Source: Haloarcula sp. CBA1129
Lineage (GTDB): Archaea > Halobacteriota > Halobacteria > Halobacteriales > Haloarculaceae
Reading direction: 5' to 3'
DNA length: 64,000 bases
Assembly: GCF_008729015.1 (NCBI RefSeq)
Contig: NZ_RKSM01000003.1
Coordinates: 310,001-374,000 of the forward strand
Shown here: piece after piece, positions 47,406-57,158 of the stretch
How positions within the stretch are numbered: the stretch's first letter is position 1
Layout: each line of letters opens with the position of its first letter
Translations under genes and position numbers: made by a program
Notes under the pieces: model-generated
What the model saw: only the letters and a program-made list of their open reading frames with translations
Databases searched by the model: none
What the model was told of the DNA's origin: nothing

Positions 47406-47900
47406 TCAGCAGTCTCGGAGTCGTCCCCCTACTCGGACAGTGATACCCTCTTCGCGAGCGTAGTCTGCGGCGATCTTGAACGGGGGACCGAACGAATCGG
47501 CGGTTGCTTCGTGTGGAATCGGCCAGTCATCGCTGGCTGTGACGGAGGAGTTGGTTGCGAGTCTGTACTCTCGACTGACTTCCAGATTCTGGCCGTTGAC
47601 TGCCACACTGATTAGCCGTCCAGTCTCAGAATCGAACTCAACGGTCATCCCGCTGTCGTCGCCATGCCAGAGCCGTCCGTCGTCGCGGTGGGGACGGAAG
47701 GCCGCATCAAGAGGGTCCGTAGTTGCCCACCAGAGACATGGAGGGCTTCTACCTTGCCGACGAAGGGGTTTATGCTGGCTATCTCTCCAGCAGTGACCTC
47801 GCCGGATAGGGGTCGCTCTACCCGAGCATCTACATTGCTCGTCCACAGTAAAGGCCGGCCGTCTTGGTCCCATCGGCGGGGCCACCGACGTTGCTGGGTG
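47406..47900 (-). pseudogene. 5'-nucleotidase / metallophosphatase C-terminal remnant
   Basis: Two frames make up a 5'-nucleotidase C-terminal domain: RPLSGEVTAGEIASINPFVG followed by KVEALHVSGGQLRTLL (about 47698-47820), and then SGMTVEFDSETGRLISVAVN followed by GQNLEVSREYRLATNSSVT (to about 47540). The order is correct but a frameshift near 47650 separates them, and the N-terminal metallophosphatase domain is absent. It is a decayed gene, probably left by a recombination event. Confidence 0.72.
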
Positions 47901-47970
47901 AGATTTGCTGCCTCTCAGGTAGAAGCAGGATTAACTGGAGTCCCCTCCAGTTGGTACAAATGCAGTCTCC

Positions 47971-49077
47971 TCATCTTGAGTCTTCGACCAGCGTTTTGAG
48001 TTCCGTCAGGCGCGGGAGTTCTGTGACGCCGCTAAGCACGACCAGTACCGACAACGTGTCCCGGTCGGGCGTGGGCATATCACCGCTCCGAACCTCCGGT
48101 GACTGGAGTTCCTCCGTGAGCCATCGCCGACCGTCTGTAACGGCATCCCGAATCAACCACGCGGGTGGCCCGGCAAACACGGCCAGAGCCCTGTCGGCTG
48201 AATCTAGTTCGCACTCCGCCGTCAGTTTGCCACGCACCGCTCGGCGAAGTGTCGTCTCGACGGCGTTGTATGCCTCGATTTCATCGACATCCTCGGATTC
48301 GCCGCCGAGAAAACGGTTCCTGAGCTGGTCTATAACTGTCCCGTTATCGCGGCCATCGTTCGCTTGCAGTTCCTGACTGGCATAGCCAAGCGTTGTGAAA
48401 CCCGAGTCTGAGAAGGTATTGATTATCTCACTGGCGTCGACGACACTCTGGCCCACAGCATCGGCTGCCGTCGCCTCACCAGCTGCGAATAACGCACCCA
48501 GCCGCGTCACAACGGTCTCGTTCAGCGTCTCGGTGGCTGCCTCGACCGTCTGCCCACTCCCAAGCCACACGTCGTTGTCGAACAGTATCTGCCCGTCGAC
48601 GGTCGCTTCCAGCGCCCGGAGTGCTTGGAGCGTGTTTGTGGCTGCTCCGTTGTCCCTGCCGGCAGGCAACACCGATAGACAGTAGACGGGAATCGTGTAA
48701 ATCTCTCGGAGTGCGGCAGCGATGTGGGCCGTAGTGCCACTGCCCGTCCCGCCAGCAAGCCCGGCCACGAGAAGGATGGCGTCGATGTCGCTCGTTACCA
48801 GTTGGTCTAGCGCCCGTCGTACTTCGAGCCGTTCGTCTTCGATGGCGGCGGTGCCAGTCGTCCGGTCCCCGTTCGTCCCAGTCCCATTTGTTTCGGAGAG
48901 TCCAAAGGTATACCGCCGGTCGTCCGGGAGTGCGTCGAGTTCGTCGAGCGCTTCGGTGTCCGTATCGATGGCACAGGCCGCCCCGAGATACGTCGTATCG
49001 CGGCGTTTGTTGTCCTGCCACAGCCGCTCAACGATCCGGCCCCCAGCGCCGCCGATTCCGACTGCCGCGACTCGCAT
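47971..49077 (-). CDS. CetZ/FtsZ-family tubulin-like GTPase
   Basis: 368 residues. It opens MRVAAVGIGGAGGRIVERLW (the first nucleotide loop) and has the tubulin signature in VAGLAGGTGSGTTAHIAAAL (about 120-140). The following YTIPVYCLSVLPAGRDNGAATNTLQALRALEATVDGQILFDNDVW matches the CetZ pattern (VLP, N..RS/AL, FDND) more than true FtsZ. It has an insert with NGTGTNGDRTTGT at about 65-80. CetZ proteins control cell shape, motility and surface traits in haloarchaea. It is a divergent member, so which CetZ subgroup cannot be stated. It is divergently placed next to the FAD monooxygenase. Confidence 0.85.
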   Translation of the reverse strand: MRVAAVGIGGAGGRIVERLWQDNKRRDTTYLGAACAIDTDTEALDELDALPDDRRYTFGLSETNGTGTNGDRTTGTAAIEDERLEVRRALDQLVTSDIDAILLVAGLAGGTGSGTTAHIAAALREIYTIPVYCLSVLPAGRDNGAATNTLQALRALEATVDGQILFDNDVWLGSGQTVEAATETLNETVVTRLGALFAAGEATAADAVGQSVVDASEIINTFSDSGFTTLGYASQELQANDGRDNGTVIDQLRNRFLGGESEDVDEIEAYNAVETTLRRAVRGKLTAECELDSADRALAVFAGPPAWLIRDAVTDGRRWLTEELQSPEVRSGDMPTPDRDTLSVLVVLSGVTELPRLTELKTLVEDSR

Positions 49078-49273
49078 ACGTCGTGTTTAGTGTAGACTGA
49101 CATTAATAGTCCGACTCGGTTCGATGTCACCGCCGCGAGTCCGTAGCAGAACGATTTACAGCGAAATCATCACAAAAGCGTCACTAGAGCCGCACAGAGC
49201 TGATATCCGGGAGCGAGCGTGTCACTGCCCGGCAAACCAGTGGCCTTTCATACGGCAGGCGCTGAAGAGGTCT

Positions 49274-50422
49274 GTGTCCCAAGACCTCGCCAACGAACCA
49301 GCCGATTCCGTGTCTGTTACCATCTCCGGCGGGTCGATGGGCGGCCTGTTTACCGGCATCGCTCTCGACAGTGCAGGCCACGACGTAACTATCGCCGAGC
49401 AATCGACTGGCACCCTCCGAAGCCGCGGCGGCGGCATCGTCGCCCAACAATCAATTCGCCAGTTCCTCTCACGTCACGACATCGTCGACCCGACAAACAT
49501 AACCACCCGAGCCAGTGAACGTCGCTTTCTGACTGCTAACGGCGATGTTCGGACGTCAAAAGCGGATTCGATGGTGTTTACGTCTTGGGACGCGGTCTAC
49601 CGACAGTTGCGGGCAGCGTTCCCGGATGACCGGTACCACACCGGCCGGACGGTCACGGGAATCAGGGCCACAGACGGCACGGTTCGATTCGCCGATGGGG
49701 AGCAGACTACCACAGAGCTGGTCGTCGCTGCCGACGGCGGGCAGTCCACAGCACGTGAGCAGCTGTTTCCCGACACCGAGGCTACGTTTGCCGACTACGT
49801 CGCCTGGCGTGGTGTCGTCCCGGAAGCAGACCTTTCGGACACAGTCATCGACGCGTTCGATGGCCGTTTCACGTTTTATCAGGGGGAACGAATGCTTATT
49901 CTCGCGTACTTCATCCCCGGTGGAGACGGCAGCACAGCCCCCGGAGACCGCCGTCTCAACTGGGTCTGGTACGACACACTCTCCGGGCGAGAGCGTGAGA
50001 CTGTCTTCACAGACACGACTGGCACGAACCACCAGTTCAGCGTCTCACCGGGACAGCTCCAAGATCCCGTCGAAACTCGCCAGCGTGAGCGGGCGACCGA
50101 GATACTGCCACCTGTGTTTGCCGACCTCGTTGCAACAACAGCAACCCCCTTTGTGCAGGCGATTTACGATCTCCAGAGCCCCCAGATGACAGTCGGCAGG
50201 GCCTGTCTGCTGGGTGATGCGGCGTTCGTCGCGCGACCGCATACTGCTGCCGGCACTGCAAAGGCGGCCAGTGACGCCGTTGAACTCAAGGCTGCCCTCG
50301 GCCGCCACAGTTCGCTTGGAGGCGCACTGGCGTCTTGGGACGAGGCCCGGACCGACTACGGAGAGCGGCTCGTTGCGCAGGGCAAGCGGATGGGCGACGA
50401 ACGGTTGTCCCTCGGGAGTTGA
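49274..50422 (+). CDS. FAD-dependent monooxygenase (PHBH-type)
   Basis: 382 residues from GTG 49274 (VSQDLANEPADSVSVTISGG); an ATG start at 49124 adds 50 unlikely residues. Motifs of the aromatic-hydroxylase family are VTISGGSMGGLFTGIALDSAGHDVTIAEQS (FAD-binding strand, with GGSMGG in place of GxGxxG), the region DGGQSTAREQL (GD-like) and LLGDAAFVARPHTAAGTAKAASDA (the LGDAAH-type FAD motif). The substrate is unknown; related haloarchaeal proteins are annotated as 2-polyprenyl-6-methoxyphenol hydroxylase-like. There is no adjacent aromatic pathway gene. Confidence 0.84.
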   Translation: MSQDLANEPADSVSVTISGGSMGGLFTGIALDSAGHDVTIAEQSTGTLRSRGGGIVAQQSIRQFLSRHDIVDPTNITTRASERRFLTANGDVRTSKADSMVFTSWDAVYRQLRAAFPDDRYHTGRTVTGIRATDGTVRFADGEQTTTELVVAADGGQSTAREQLFPDTEATFADYVAWRGVVPEADLSDTVIDAFDGRFTFYQGERMLILAYFIPGGDGSTAPGDRRLNWVWYDTLSGRERETVFTDTTGTNHQFSVSPGQLQDPVETRQRERATEILPPVFADLVATTATPFVQAIYDLQSPQMTVGRACLLGDAAFVARPHTAAGTAKAASDAVELKAALGRHSSLGGALASWDEARTDYGERLVAQGKRMGDERLSLGS

Positions 50423-50543
50423 TGGACGACCGTTCTACGTGTGGGTGCTCTCGGGTCTGGATCCGGTACTGGCCCCTAGCGTCCCTTCTCGCGTTGTAAG
50501 AATGGAGGGAATGTTACTTGTCTTCCGCCCCAATAGTCGGCAC

Positions 50544-51053
50544 ATGACACTCGTTGTGCCGTTCGACGGCTCCGAACTGGCTGAGGCAGCACTCGTCCGG
50601 GCGACGGAGTTCGGCACAGTCTTCGAGGAGGACGTGTTGGCCGTCAGCGTCATCCGGAAAGGGAATGCGAAATACGCTCGGGAACGCGACTGGCTCAAGC
50701 CAAACGAGGAATTCGACCTAGAGACAGTCGTCACCTCGCTACACGAACAGGTGATGGACCTGTGTCCGAGTTCTGATTTTCGACATACGGTCGTGGATCG
50801 ATACGCGCCGGCTGGGGCTGTCGCGAAAGCCATTCGCAAGCTGGCCAAGAGAGAAGACGCGTCAATGGTGTTCATCGGAAGCGAAAACGCCGGCCATCTC
50901 GTCACAGGCATCAGCAGCGTTGGGGGGTCAATCGCATCGGACGACGCCTACGACGTCGTCATCGTTCGACATCGAAACCCATCCAAAATCGCCAAGCTCA
51001 GGGACTCGTCCCCGCACAGGCAACCGAAATCCGATTTTTATCTCCCGGAATAG
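50544..51053 (+). CDS. Single-domain universal stress protein
   Basis: 169 residues from ATG 50544 (MTLVVPFDGSELAEAAL). The Usp fold is clear from that start and from the C-terminal VFIGSENAGHLVTGISSVGGSIASDDAYDVVIVRHR, which corresponds to the nucleotide-binding motif with some residues replaced (GSENAG for the usual GxxG). It lies 121 bp after the monooxygenase in the same direction. A long basic C-terminal tail (SKIAKLRDSSPHRQPKSDF) extends past the usual end. An extended frame upstream from 50214 was rejected because it overlaps the monooxygenase gene. Confidence 0.85.
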   Translation: MTLVVPFDGSELAEAALVRATEFGTVFEEDVLAVSVIRKGNAKYARERDWLKPNEEFDLETVVTSLHEQVMDLCPSSDFRHTVVDRYAPAGAVAKAIRKLAKREDASMVFIGSENAGHLVTGISSVGGSIASDDAYDVVIVRHRNPSKIAKLRDSSPHRQPKSDFYLPE

Positions 51054-51921
51054 GTGGCGATAGTCGTTCCGCAAGACAGGTATTGAAGAGTCACCAGCAC
51101 TCGGCTCGTGGTTTTCTAACAGGGAAGTAACAGCTTGCGAGACGGCCGAAAGAGTGACAGTCATTCCGGGACTCTCGCCGGTGTTTCCTGCGAAGAAATG
51201 GTCGTACCTGCGACGCTTCCGCTGACAATCAGCTGGGCAATTCACCCTTTCCGATAGCGCGTTCGTTGCCGCGCAACAATCGCAGAACCGATAAACTGCA
51301 AGCAGACATCACAGGAGTTTTTGTTACCAAATGTATATCGGTCAGTTGGGTTCTGGTCCTTGCTCCATTTCCCCGAATCCAACTCAAATCATCGATTGGC
51401 CCGAGTCCAGAACCTGTCGTCGTGGATGACGACTTTGAATGGTGTTGCACGCCACTCCCCCCGGCTGCCCACCATTCGTTTACTACCCTGAAGTAAGGAA
51501 CTGGAGATCCTCGTGACACTTATCGGGAAGTTCGACTGGCGTCATGCCGTGTCTCGCCAGCAGCGAAGCGGCTACAGAGTGGTTTGAACACTTCTTCGTC
51601 GATCTGGCTATGATGGAGTTATCGTGGTCAAGTTTTCCGCGACGAGCACCAACAAGCGAACCCCAGAAGAACACTCAGGTATTCGGACCGTGGCAAGGCC
51701 TCGATGTCCTATTCTCCTTCCAGAATGACTTGCCTCGTGACGCTGTATCCAGAGATACTGGGATTTGCAAAACGGAGAAGGGGAAAACCAGGTTGGCAGA
51801 CACTGGCGTTGGCCCCACTGGCTATATATACCGCAAACACATAAGTCTTTTGACAGGTATTCTATAATATTATGTTCCCAAATAGACGGAGAATAGTAGG
51901 CGATACGAGCTGGAGGCTCGC
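51054..51921. other. Long gap before the phn genes
   Basis: No gene supported in about 870 bp. Frames up to 107 codons occur on both strands (for example 51544-51867 plus and 51483-51674 minus) but they have no recognisable domain and no haloarchaeal composition. The stretch contains a few TATA-like runs (near 51827). It may hold the scar of an earlier insertion. Confidence 0.45.
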
Positions 51922-52716
51922 CTACATTACTTTCTTGCGCAGATAGGCCGAGATAGCTTCACTGATGAGCACAAGGCCCAGAATCGAGATGAGAATCGTC
52001 AGGACTGCTTCCCAATTGAAGTAATTAATCTCGGTCTGTAGCGGGACGCCGATACCGCCTGCACCGACGAACCCAATGATCGTCGACGCTCTGACGTTGA
52101 TATCCCAGCGAAGCGTCGCGACACTGATGAACGCCGGCTTGATCTGTGGAACGATACTGTAGATGAGTACATCAACGGGTGATGCCCCAGCTGCAGTGAT
52201 CGCTTCGACAGACCCGCGGTCGATTTCCTCGATAGCTTCCGCGATTAGCTTTGCAGTGAATCCGATTGACCTGATCGAGATCGCCAGCACGCCAGCGAGG
52301 GCCCCGGGTCCAAAGATGACCACGAAGATCAGTGCCCAGATGATGACGTTGACCGACCGGGTAAACGAGATGATGAACTTACCCAGCAGGTACGCGGGCT
52401 TGTTGGGTGTCGTGTTGCTGGCGCCGAGGAACGCAACTGGGACGGCCATCACGATGGCCAGTGCCGTGCCGAGAATCGAGATATTGATTGTCTCGAGCAG
52501 CGGCCCCACAATCTTCCGGGAGTATCCCACATTAGGAGGATACATCCGGCCGAAGAGGTCGGCCAGCTCACGCGGGGCAGTCACGGCATAGCCGTAATTC
52601 ACTTCCATGGCGCGCCAAGCTGCGACGAGAATGACAAGTCCGGCCAGCAGCCCGAAGAACCGGAGCAAGCGCTCACGTCGATCGAACCGACTCCAAGAGT
52701 CAGTGCTGTTTGACAT
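51922..52716 (-). CDS. phnE: Phosphonate/phosphate ABC permease PhnE, second copy
   Basis: 264 residues with six predicted membrane segments and the ABC permease contact loop around LAEAIEEIDRGSVEAITAAGASPVDVLIYSIVPQIKPAFISV. PhnE-type markers are NISILGTALAIVMAVPVAFLGA and WDINVRASTIIGFVGAGGIGVPLQTEINYFNW. It overlaps the preceding permease stop codon by one base (TAATG), so the two are co-translated and probably form a heterodimeric channel for the PhnC ATPase and PhnD binding protein. Substrate may be phosphonate, phosphite or phosphate. Confidence 0.9.
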   Translation of the reverse strand: MSNSTDSWSRFDRRERLLRFFGLLAGLVILVAAWRAMEVNYGYAVTAPRELADLFGRMYPPNVGYSRKIVGPLLETINISILGTALAIVMAVPVAFLGASNTTPNKPAYLLGKFIISFTRSVNVIIWALIFVVIFGPGALAGVLAISIRSIGFTAKLIAEAIEEIDRGSVEAITAAGASPVDVLIYSIVPQIKPAFISVATLRWDINVRASTIIGFVGAGGIGVPLQTEINYFNWEAVLTILISILGLVLISEAISAYLRKKVM

Positions 52717-53531
52717 TATTGGATCCGCCTCCGGACGAGAGCGCTGACACCTTCACCGACCATGACGATCGCCACGATGACAGCGATAATCGCCATGCTG
52801 AACTGGTAATCGTACTTATCGAAGGAGTTCAGCAGCGTGATCCCGATACCACCCGCTCCGACAATCCCGACGACAGTGCTGTGACGGAGGTTGATGTCCA
52901 GCCGGTAGATCGACAGTCCAACAATCCGGGGCATTACCTGTGGGAGAACGCCATAGACATACGTCTGGACAGGCGTCCCGCCGACAGCAGTGATCGCCTC
53001 CATCTGCCCACGGTCGATATCTTCGATTTCCTCTGCGAGGAGTTTCGCGAAGAATCCGATAGTTTTGAAAGCGAGTGCTAGGACACCAGCGAGCGGACCG
53101 AACCCGACCGCTTTGACCATAACAATCGCAACAATGAGCTCGTGGAGTGAGCGCGTGACGGCAACAATGCTGCGACCGACGTAGTACACTGGCTTCGGCG
53201 AGAGGTTGTTGGAAGCCATGACAGCGACCGGCACGCTGACGATGATACCGATTGTCGTGGCGACAATCGTCATCACAATACTCTCGAGGATACCCTGTAT
53301 GAGGAGTTCCCGTTGCGACGGAGTGTACGCTGGCGGGAGCATACTCGAGACGAGCTCGACACCGGCGCCAATTCCTCGCAGAAATCGGCTGGGGGAAATC
53401 CGAAGGTTCCAGAAGCTATACGCGAAGAACAACAAGATAAGCCCGTAGATGAGATACTTGACTTTCTTGTTGTAGAAGGCTGTGGGTCGCTCCCACGATC
53501 CTTCAACAGCCGATCCAGATTCAGCAGCCAT
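52716..53531 (-). CDS. phnE: Phosphonate/phosphate ABC permease PhnE, first copy
   Basis: 271 residues, homologous to the next permease and with the same WRLDINLRHSTVVGIVGAGGIGITL and LAEEIEDIDRGQMEAITAVGGTPVQTYVYGVLPQVMPRIVG segments. The cytoplasmic N-terminus of about 30 residues is acidic and then basic. It is translated 5 bp after phnC and overlaps the second permease. Two different permeases in one phn operon are the norm in haloarchaea and in several bacteria. Confidence 0.9.
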   Translation of the reverse strand: MAAESGSAVEGSWERPTAFYNKKVKYLIYGLILLFFAYSFWNLRISPSRFLRGIGAGVELVSSMLPPAYTPSQRELLIQGILESIVMTIVATTIGIIVSVPVAVMASNNLSPKPVYYVGRSIVAVTRSLHELIVAIVMVKAVGFGPLAGVLALAFKTIGFFAKLLAEEIEDIDRGQMEAITAVGGTPVQTYVYGVLPQVMPRIVGLSIYRLDINLRHSTVVGIVGAGGIGITLLNSFDKYDYQFSMAIIAVIVAIVMVGEGVSALVRRRIQ

Positions 53532-53536
53532 ATTGA

Positions 53537-54352
53537 TTAGTCACCTCGTTCAGCAATGACGTCGTCAGAGTCGGTGTTGCTACTAGCACTCGGCTCTTCG
53601 CGGTCCGCAATGGATTCACCACCGCGATAGATCTCGTCTCTGGCTGCCTGATCCAGATCGTCCGGTGGGCCGTTAAAGACGATTTCACCGTCGCTGAGGC
53701 CGATGATCCGGTCCGCGTAGTCGATCGCTAGGTCGACTTCGTGGATGTTGATGATGATCGGGATATCGTCTTCATGAGCGATGTCTGTCAGGAGGCTCAT
53801 GACCTCTCGGGAGGTGTCAGGATCCAGCGCACTCGTCGGTTCGTCAGCGAGCAGGATTTTTGGCCGCTGAATGACGGCACGGGCGATACCGACGCGCTGC
53901 CGCTGGCCACCGGAGAGTTCGTCTGCACGGTTGTTCTCGACGCCCTCTAGGTTCACCCGACTGAGGATCTCCCGTGCGCGCCTGATGTCTTCTGGTGGGA
54001 AGTTCCGCCGGAACGCGTTCCATGTACTGAGATAGCCTAGGCGACCAGAGAGAATATTCTCCATGACCGTGAGGCGCTCGACGAGATTGAACTCTTGGAA
54101 AATCATGCCCATATCGCGACGGACATCGCGAAGGGCTGATTTCCCCAAGCCAGTCACCTCTGTATCGTCGAGCGAGACGCGACCGCCAGTGGGCTCGGTC
54201 AGTCTGTTGATGCTACGAACGAGCGTGCTTTTTCCGGCCCCGCTTGGCCCGATGATCGCAACGATCTCGTTACCACTGACTTCGAATGAGACACCTTTGA
54301 GTGCTTTATCACCGGAGTCGTACGTTTTTTCCAGATTATCTACAGTGAGCAT
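53537..54352 (-). CDS. phnC: Phosphonate/phosphate ABC transporter ATPase PhnC
   Basis: 271 residues. Walker [18 protein letters not shown] (about 32-48), Q loop [36 protein letters not shown], signature [15 protein letters not shown], Walker [21 protein letters not shown] and the H loop [22 protein letters not shown]. The [10 protein letters not shown] region is characteristic of PhnC. The N-terminus starts [20 protein letters not shown]. It is the second gene of the phnDCE1E2 operon, 15 bp after phnD. Confidence 0.93.
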   Translation of the reverse strand: MLTVDNLEKTYDSGDKALKGVSFEVSGNEIVAIIGPSGAGKSTLVRSINRLTEPTGGRVSLDDTEVTGLGKSALRDVRRDMGMIFQEFNLVERLTVMENILSGRLGYLSTWNAFRRNFPPEDIRRAREILSRVNLEGVENNRADELSGGQRQRVGIARAVIQRPKILLADEPTSALDPDTSREVMSLLTDIAHEDDIPIIINIHEVDLAIDYADRIIGLSDGEIVFNGPPDDLDQAARDEIYRGGESIADREEPSASSNTDSDDVIAERGD

Positions 54353-54367
54353 TATTCGGGTCTCTTC

Positions 54368-55546
54368 TTAGCCTTCGATGTTCTCGGTGTTGTACTTGAT
54401 CTCGTTGTTCTCTTGGATCTGGAGGATGATATCGTAGACAGTGGCGTAGTCGATCTCCGTCCACTTTCCACGACCACCGAATACCTCCGCGATCTTGGTG
54501 TCCGAGTAGTCGTACTCGAGGAATGCTGCCCTGATACCTTCCTGAATTTCTGGTTTCAGGTTGTAGCGGTAACAGAAGCTCGTCGTGGGGAACGGATTGC
54601 TGGCCCAGACAACTTTGAGGTCCGTCGGATCAATGTTGTCAGCCTCTGCAACACGCGTGACACAGGTGCTACAGACGGGGGCAGCATCGTAGTCGTCGTT
54701 TGCCACTCCGAGGATGCTCTGTTCGTGCCCGCCAGAGTAACTGACTTCGTAGTCTTCTCCCGGGGTAACGCCCTGGTTCGAGAACAGCGCACGCGGAGCG
54801 AGGTTCCCGGAGTTAGACGACGGTTCGGCGTGTGCGACACGCTTGCCCTTGAGATCCTCAAGCGACGAGATGTCGTCATTGTCCGCCTGTGTGGCAAGCC
54901 ACAGCCGATAGCCGAAGTCCCCTTCTTTCGAGATCTGGAGCGAGAACGGGACAGCACCAGCCAGATTCACGGCGAACGGCGTCGGCCCAGTGGAGAACCC
55001 GGCGACGTGGAGCCGTTCGGATCGCATCGCCTCAATCTGGGACGCGTACGAGTTGAGAGGGAAGTACTTGACCGATTTCCCTGTCTCCTCAGCGATGTTG
55101 TCCATCAGCGGTTGCATCGTATCCCGGTAGACTGCCGGGTCCTCCGTCGGCGTCATCGCAAACGCAATCCGGTCCGGGTCAATGAGATCGTCTTCGTTAC
55201 TGGGGGTACTCTGGACCGGGTTACCGTAGCGAGGCTTCTCGCGTTCCTGCATGTTCTTCAGGTCCTGCAGGGACCCCGTCTCGAACCCGGCCTCGATGAG
55301 CGTCTGCATCAGCTGCGGGAACTCCGGGCTCGCCGGGTCGAACTCGGGGTAGTTGTTACTCTGTCCGGAGCTACCGTCACCGCTACTGGAACCGTCACTG
55401 CTGTCAGTGCTGTCTCCGCCAGATGCTTCGGTGCTTTGGCTACTCTCCTGCGAACAGCCTGCAACGCCCGCTGCGAGCGCAGTAGCGCCAATTTTCAACA
55501 CAGATCGTCGGTCAACTGGGTTCTGTTTCATTGTCGACGGAGACAT
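54368..55546 (-). CDS. phnD: Phosphonate/phosphate-binding lipoprotein PhnD
   Basis: 392 residues from ATG 55546, which is about 25 bp downstream of the TATA-like TAAATACTT and so fits leaderless transcription. The signal is a Tat lipoprotein type (DRRSVLKIGATALAAGVAGC). A long Ser/Gly/Asp linker follows. The binding domain includes FAMTPTEDPAVYRDTMQPLMDNIAEETGKSVKYFPLNSYASQIEAMRSERLHVAGFSTGP, ALFSNQGVTPGEDYEVSYSGGHEQSILGVANDDYDAAP and VVWASNPFPTTSFCYRYNL, the PhnD pattern. It is the first gene of the operon. Confidence 0.92.
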   Translation of the reverse strand: MSPSTMKQNPVDRRSVLKIGATALAAGVAGCSQESSQSTEASGGDSTDSSDGSSSGDGSSGQSNNYPEFDPASPEFPQLMQTLIEAGFETGSLQDLKNMQEREKPRYGNPVQSTPSNEDDLIDPDRIAFAMTPTEDPAVYRDTMQPLMDNIAEETGKSVKYFPLNSYASQIEAMRSERLHVAGFSTGPTPFAVNLAGAVPFSLQISKEGDFGYRLWLATQADNDDISSLEDLKGKRVAHAEPSSNSGNLAPRALFSNQGVTPGEDYEVSYSGGHEQSILGVANDDYDAAPVCSTCVTRVAEADNIDPTDLKVVWASNPFPTTSFCYRYNLKPEIQEGIRAAFLEYDYSDTKIAEVFGGRGKWTEIDYATVYDIILQIQENNEIKYNTENIEG

Positions 55547-55846
55547 ATGCGAAATCTGGGTTAAAAAGTATTTATGATTGAATCTGACAAGAACATAAGC
55601 CTGCAATAATGAGTGTTAGATACTGTTAATGTCGATTCCAAAATAAGTATTAGATTCCAATATATGTTATGTAGCGTATACTATCGACTAGGTGAGGGAG
55701 ATTTTCGATTTCCGCATGGGGCCACGGCGTTATTCAAGCGAGCCTCAAGGCCAACACCTATTACCCATCAGTATGTTTGTCTCCATATAGAACATAGTAG
55801 TATATAGACTATATAAAAATGACGGAACCACGGTTTGTAAGCTAAG

Positions 55847-57148
55847 ATGACTGTAACGAGTGCAATCGCGAATACGGCTGTTTTCGGAGGTATAGAAGGG
55901 ATAACTGTCGATACTGAGATACTTCACCTGTTTATTGCGGGTGCGCTGGGTATGCTGCTCGGGCTCGAACGAGAGTGGGCCAACAAGTCTGCAGGAATCA
56001 GGACGTTTACCCTGACAAGCTTGGTCGGCGCTGCCGCAATGTCGCTTGACGAGAGGATACTACTCGCCTTGGGAGGGGCGTTGGTACTCGTGCAAGGTGG
56101 GTTGCTTGGGATCCGAGGGATAGTCGCACAGTGGACTAGCGACGATGGTGAATTAGATTTCGGCCTGTCACTGACAACTTCGACCTCGCTGCTCGTCGCG
56201 TACGCGGTCGGGATATTGGTTGGAGCCAATCACGTCTTGATCGGCGTCATCATTGGCATAACGTCGTCGTTCCTGCTGGTCCTTCGAAGGGAGCTTCACG
56301 AGTTTGCGAATCAGCTCTCACGGGAAGAAGTACGTAGCGCGGGCGAGTTTGCGATCATCTCGTTCGTCGTGTATCCGCTCCTGCCCGGCGGGACCTACGG
56401 GCCATGGGATGCGATTGACCCGAAATTGGTCTGGATGCTCGTGATCGCAGTCAGTGGTATCGGGTTTGTCAACTATATCGTGATGCAACGATACGGCAGC
56501 AAGGGGATCGCTGTAACTGGTTTCTTCGGCGGTCTAGTGAACTCCACCGCCGTGATTGGCGAAATCGCAGGCCGTGCAAAGAACAATGCAGGTATCACGG
56601 AACTCGCAGTTGGAACGATACTAATAGCTGATGCAGCGATGGCGGTCCGTAATTTAGCGATTATCGTTGCATTCGTCCCCGAGTCAGCTGTCAGCGTCGG
56701 ACTGCCACTCGGCCTGATCGCGATCAGTGGCGTCGGACTCGCATATTACGATAGCGACTGGGAGGGAGACCTAGAATTGGATTTCGACTCGCCGTTTAGC
56801 AGCGCAAACGCGCTGAAGTTCGGATTACTGTTCCTCGCCGTCTTGATTCTGACCGCTGGAGCACAGCGGATATTCGGAACGGCAGGGTTCCTGATTACGA
56901 GCTTCCTCAGCGGAATCGTATCGAGTGGCACGACGACAACGACTGCAGTGACGCTGACCTCAACTGGTCAGATATCGCCGACAGTAGCGGCACAGGGTGT
57001 TTTGGCCGGGACGCTCTCCAGTATCCTTGTGAAAATCGGGTTTGCAACGAGTATCAACCGCTCACTGTTGGCCCCGGTCGTGCGAAAGTCGCTCTACTTA
57101 TCGCTCATCGGGATCGGCGGCGTGGTCATCAGCGTCCAATTGGTATGA
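55847..57148 (+). CDS. MgtC/SapB-like membrane protein with DUF4010
   Basis: 433 residues with about 12 membrane segments. The N-terminal third is MgtC-like (LHLFIAGALGMLLGLEREWANKSAGIRTFTLTSLVGAAAM, where GLEREW and GIRTF/TL are typical). The C-terminal two thirds are a DUF4010 domain, with REELHEFANQLSREEVRSAGEFAIISFVVYPLLPGG and GFFGGLVNSTAVIGEIAGRAKNN. The substrate is unknown; MgtC proteins affect magnesium and phosphate homeostasis, which fits a phosphate-acquisition neighbourhood. It is divergent from phnD. Confidence 0.85.
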   Translation: MTVTSAIANTAVFGGIEGITVDTEILHLFIAGALGMLLGLEREWANKSAGIRTFTLTSLVGAAAMSLDERILLALGGALVLVQGGLLGIRGIVAQWTSDDGELDFGLSLTTSTSLLVAYAVGILVGANHVLIGVIIGITSSFLLVLRRELHEFANQLSREEVRSAGEFAIISFVVYPLLPGGTYGPWDAIDPKLVWMLVIAVSGIGFVNYIVMQRYGSKGIAVTGFFGGLVNSTAVIGEIAGRAKNNAGITELAVGTILIADAAMAVRNLAIIVAFVPESAVSVGLPLGLIAISGVGLAYYDSDWEGDLELDFDSPFSSANALKFGLLFLAVLILTAGAQRIFGTAGFLITSFLSGIVSSGTTTTTAVTLTSTGQISPTVAAQGVLAGTLSSILVKIGFATSINRSLLAPVVRKSLYLSLIGIGGVVISVQLV

Positions 57149-57158
57149 CCAGTCAGCG

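Noticed and set aside
54413-55564. 383-codon plus-strand frame opposite phnD
   Set aside because: It is an antisense frame of phnD, arginine- and valine-rich without a domain; phnD has the signal peptide and the family motifs.
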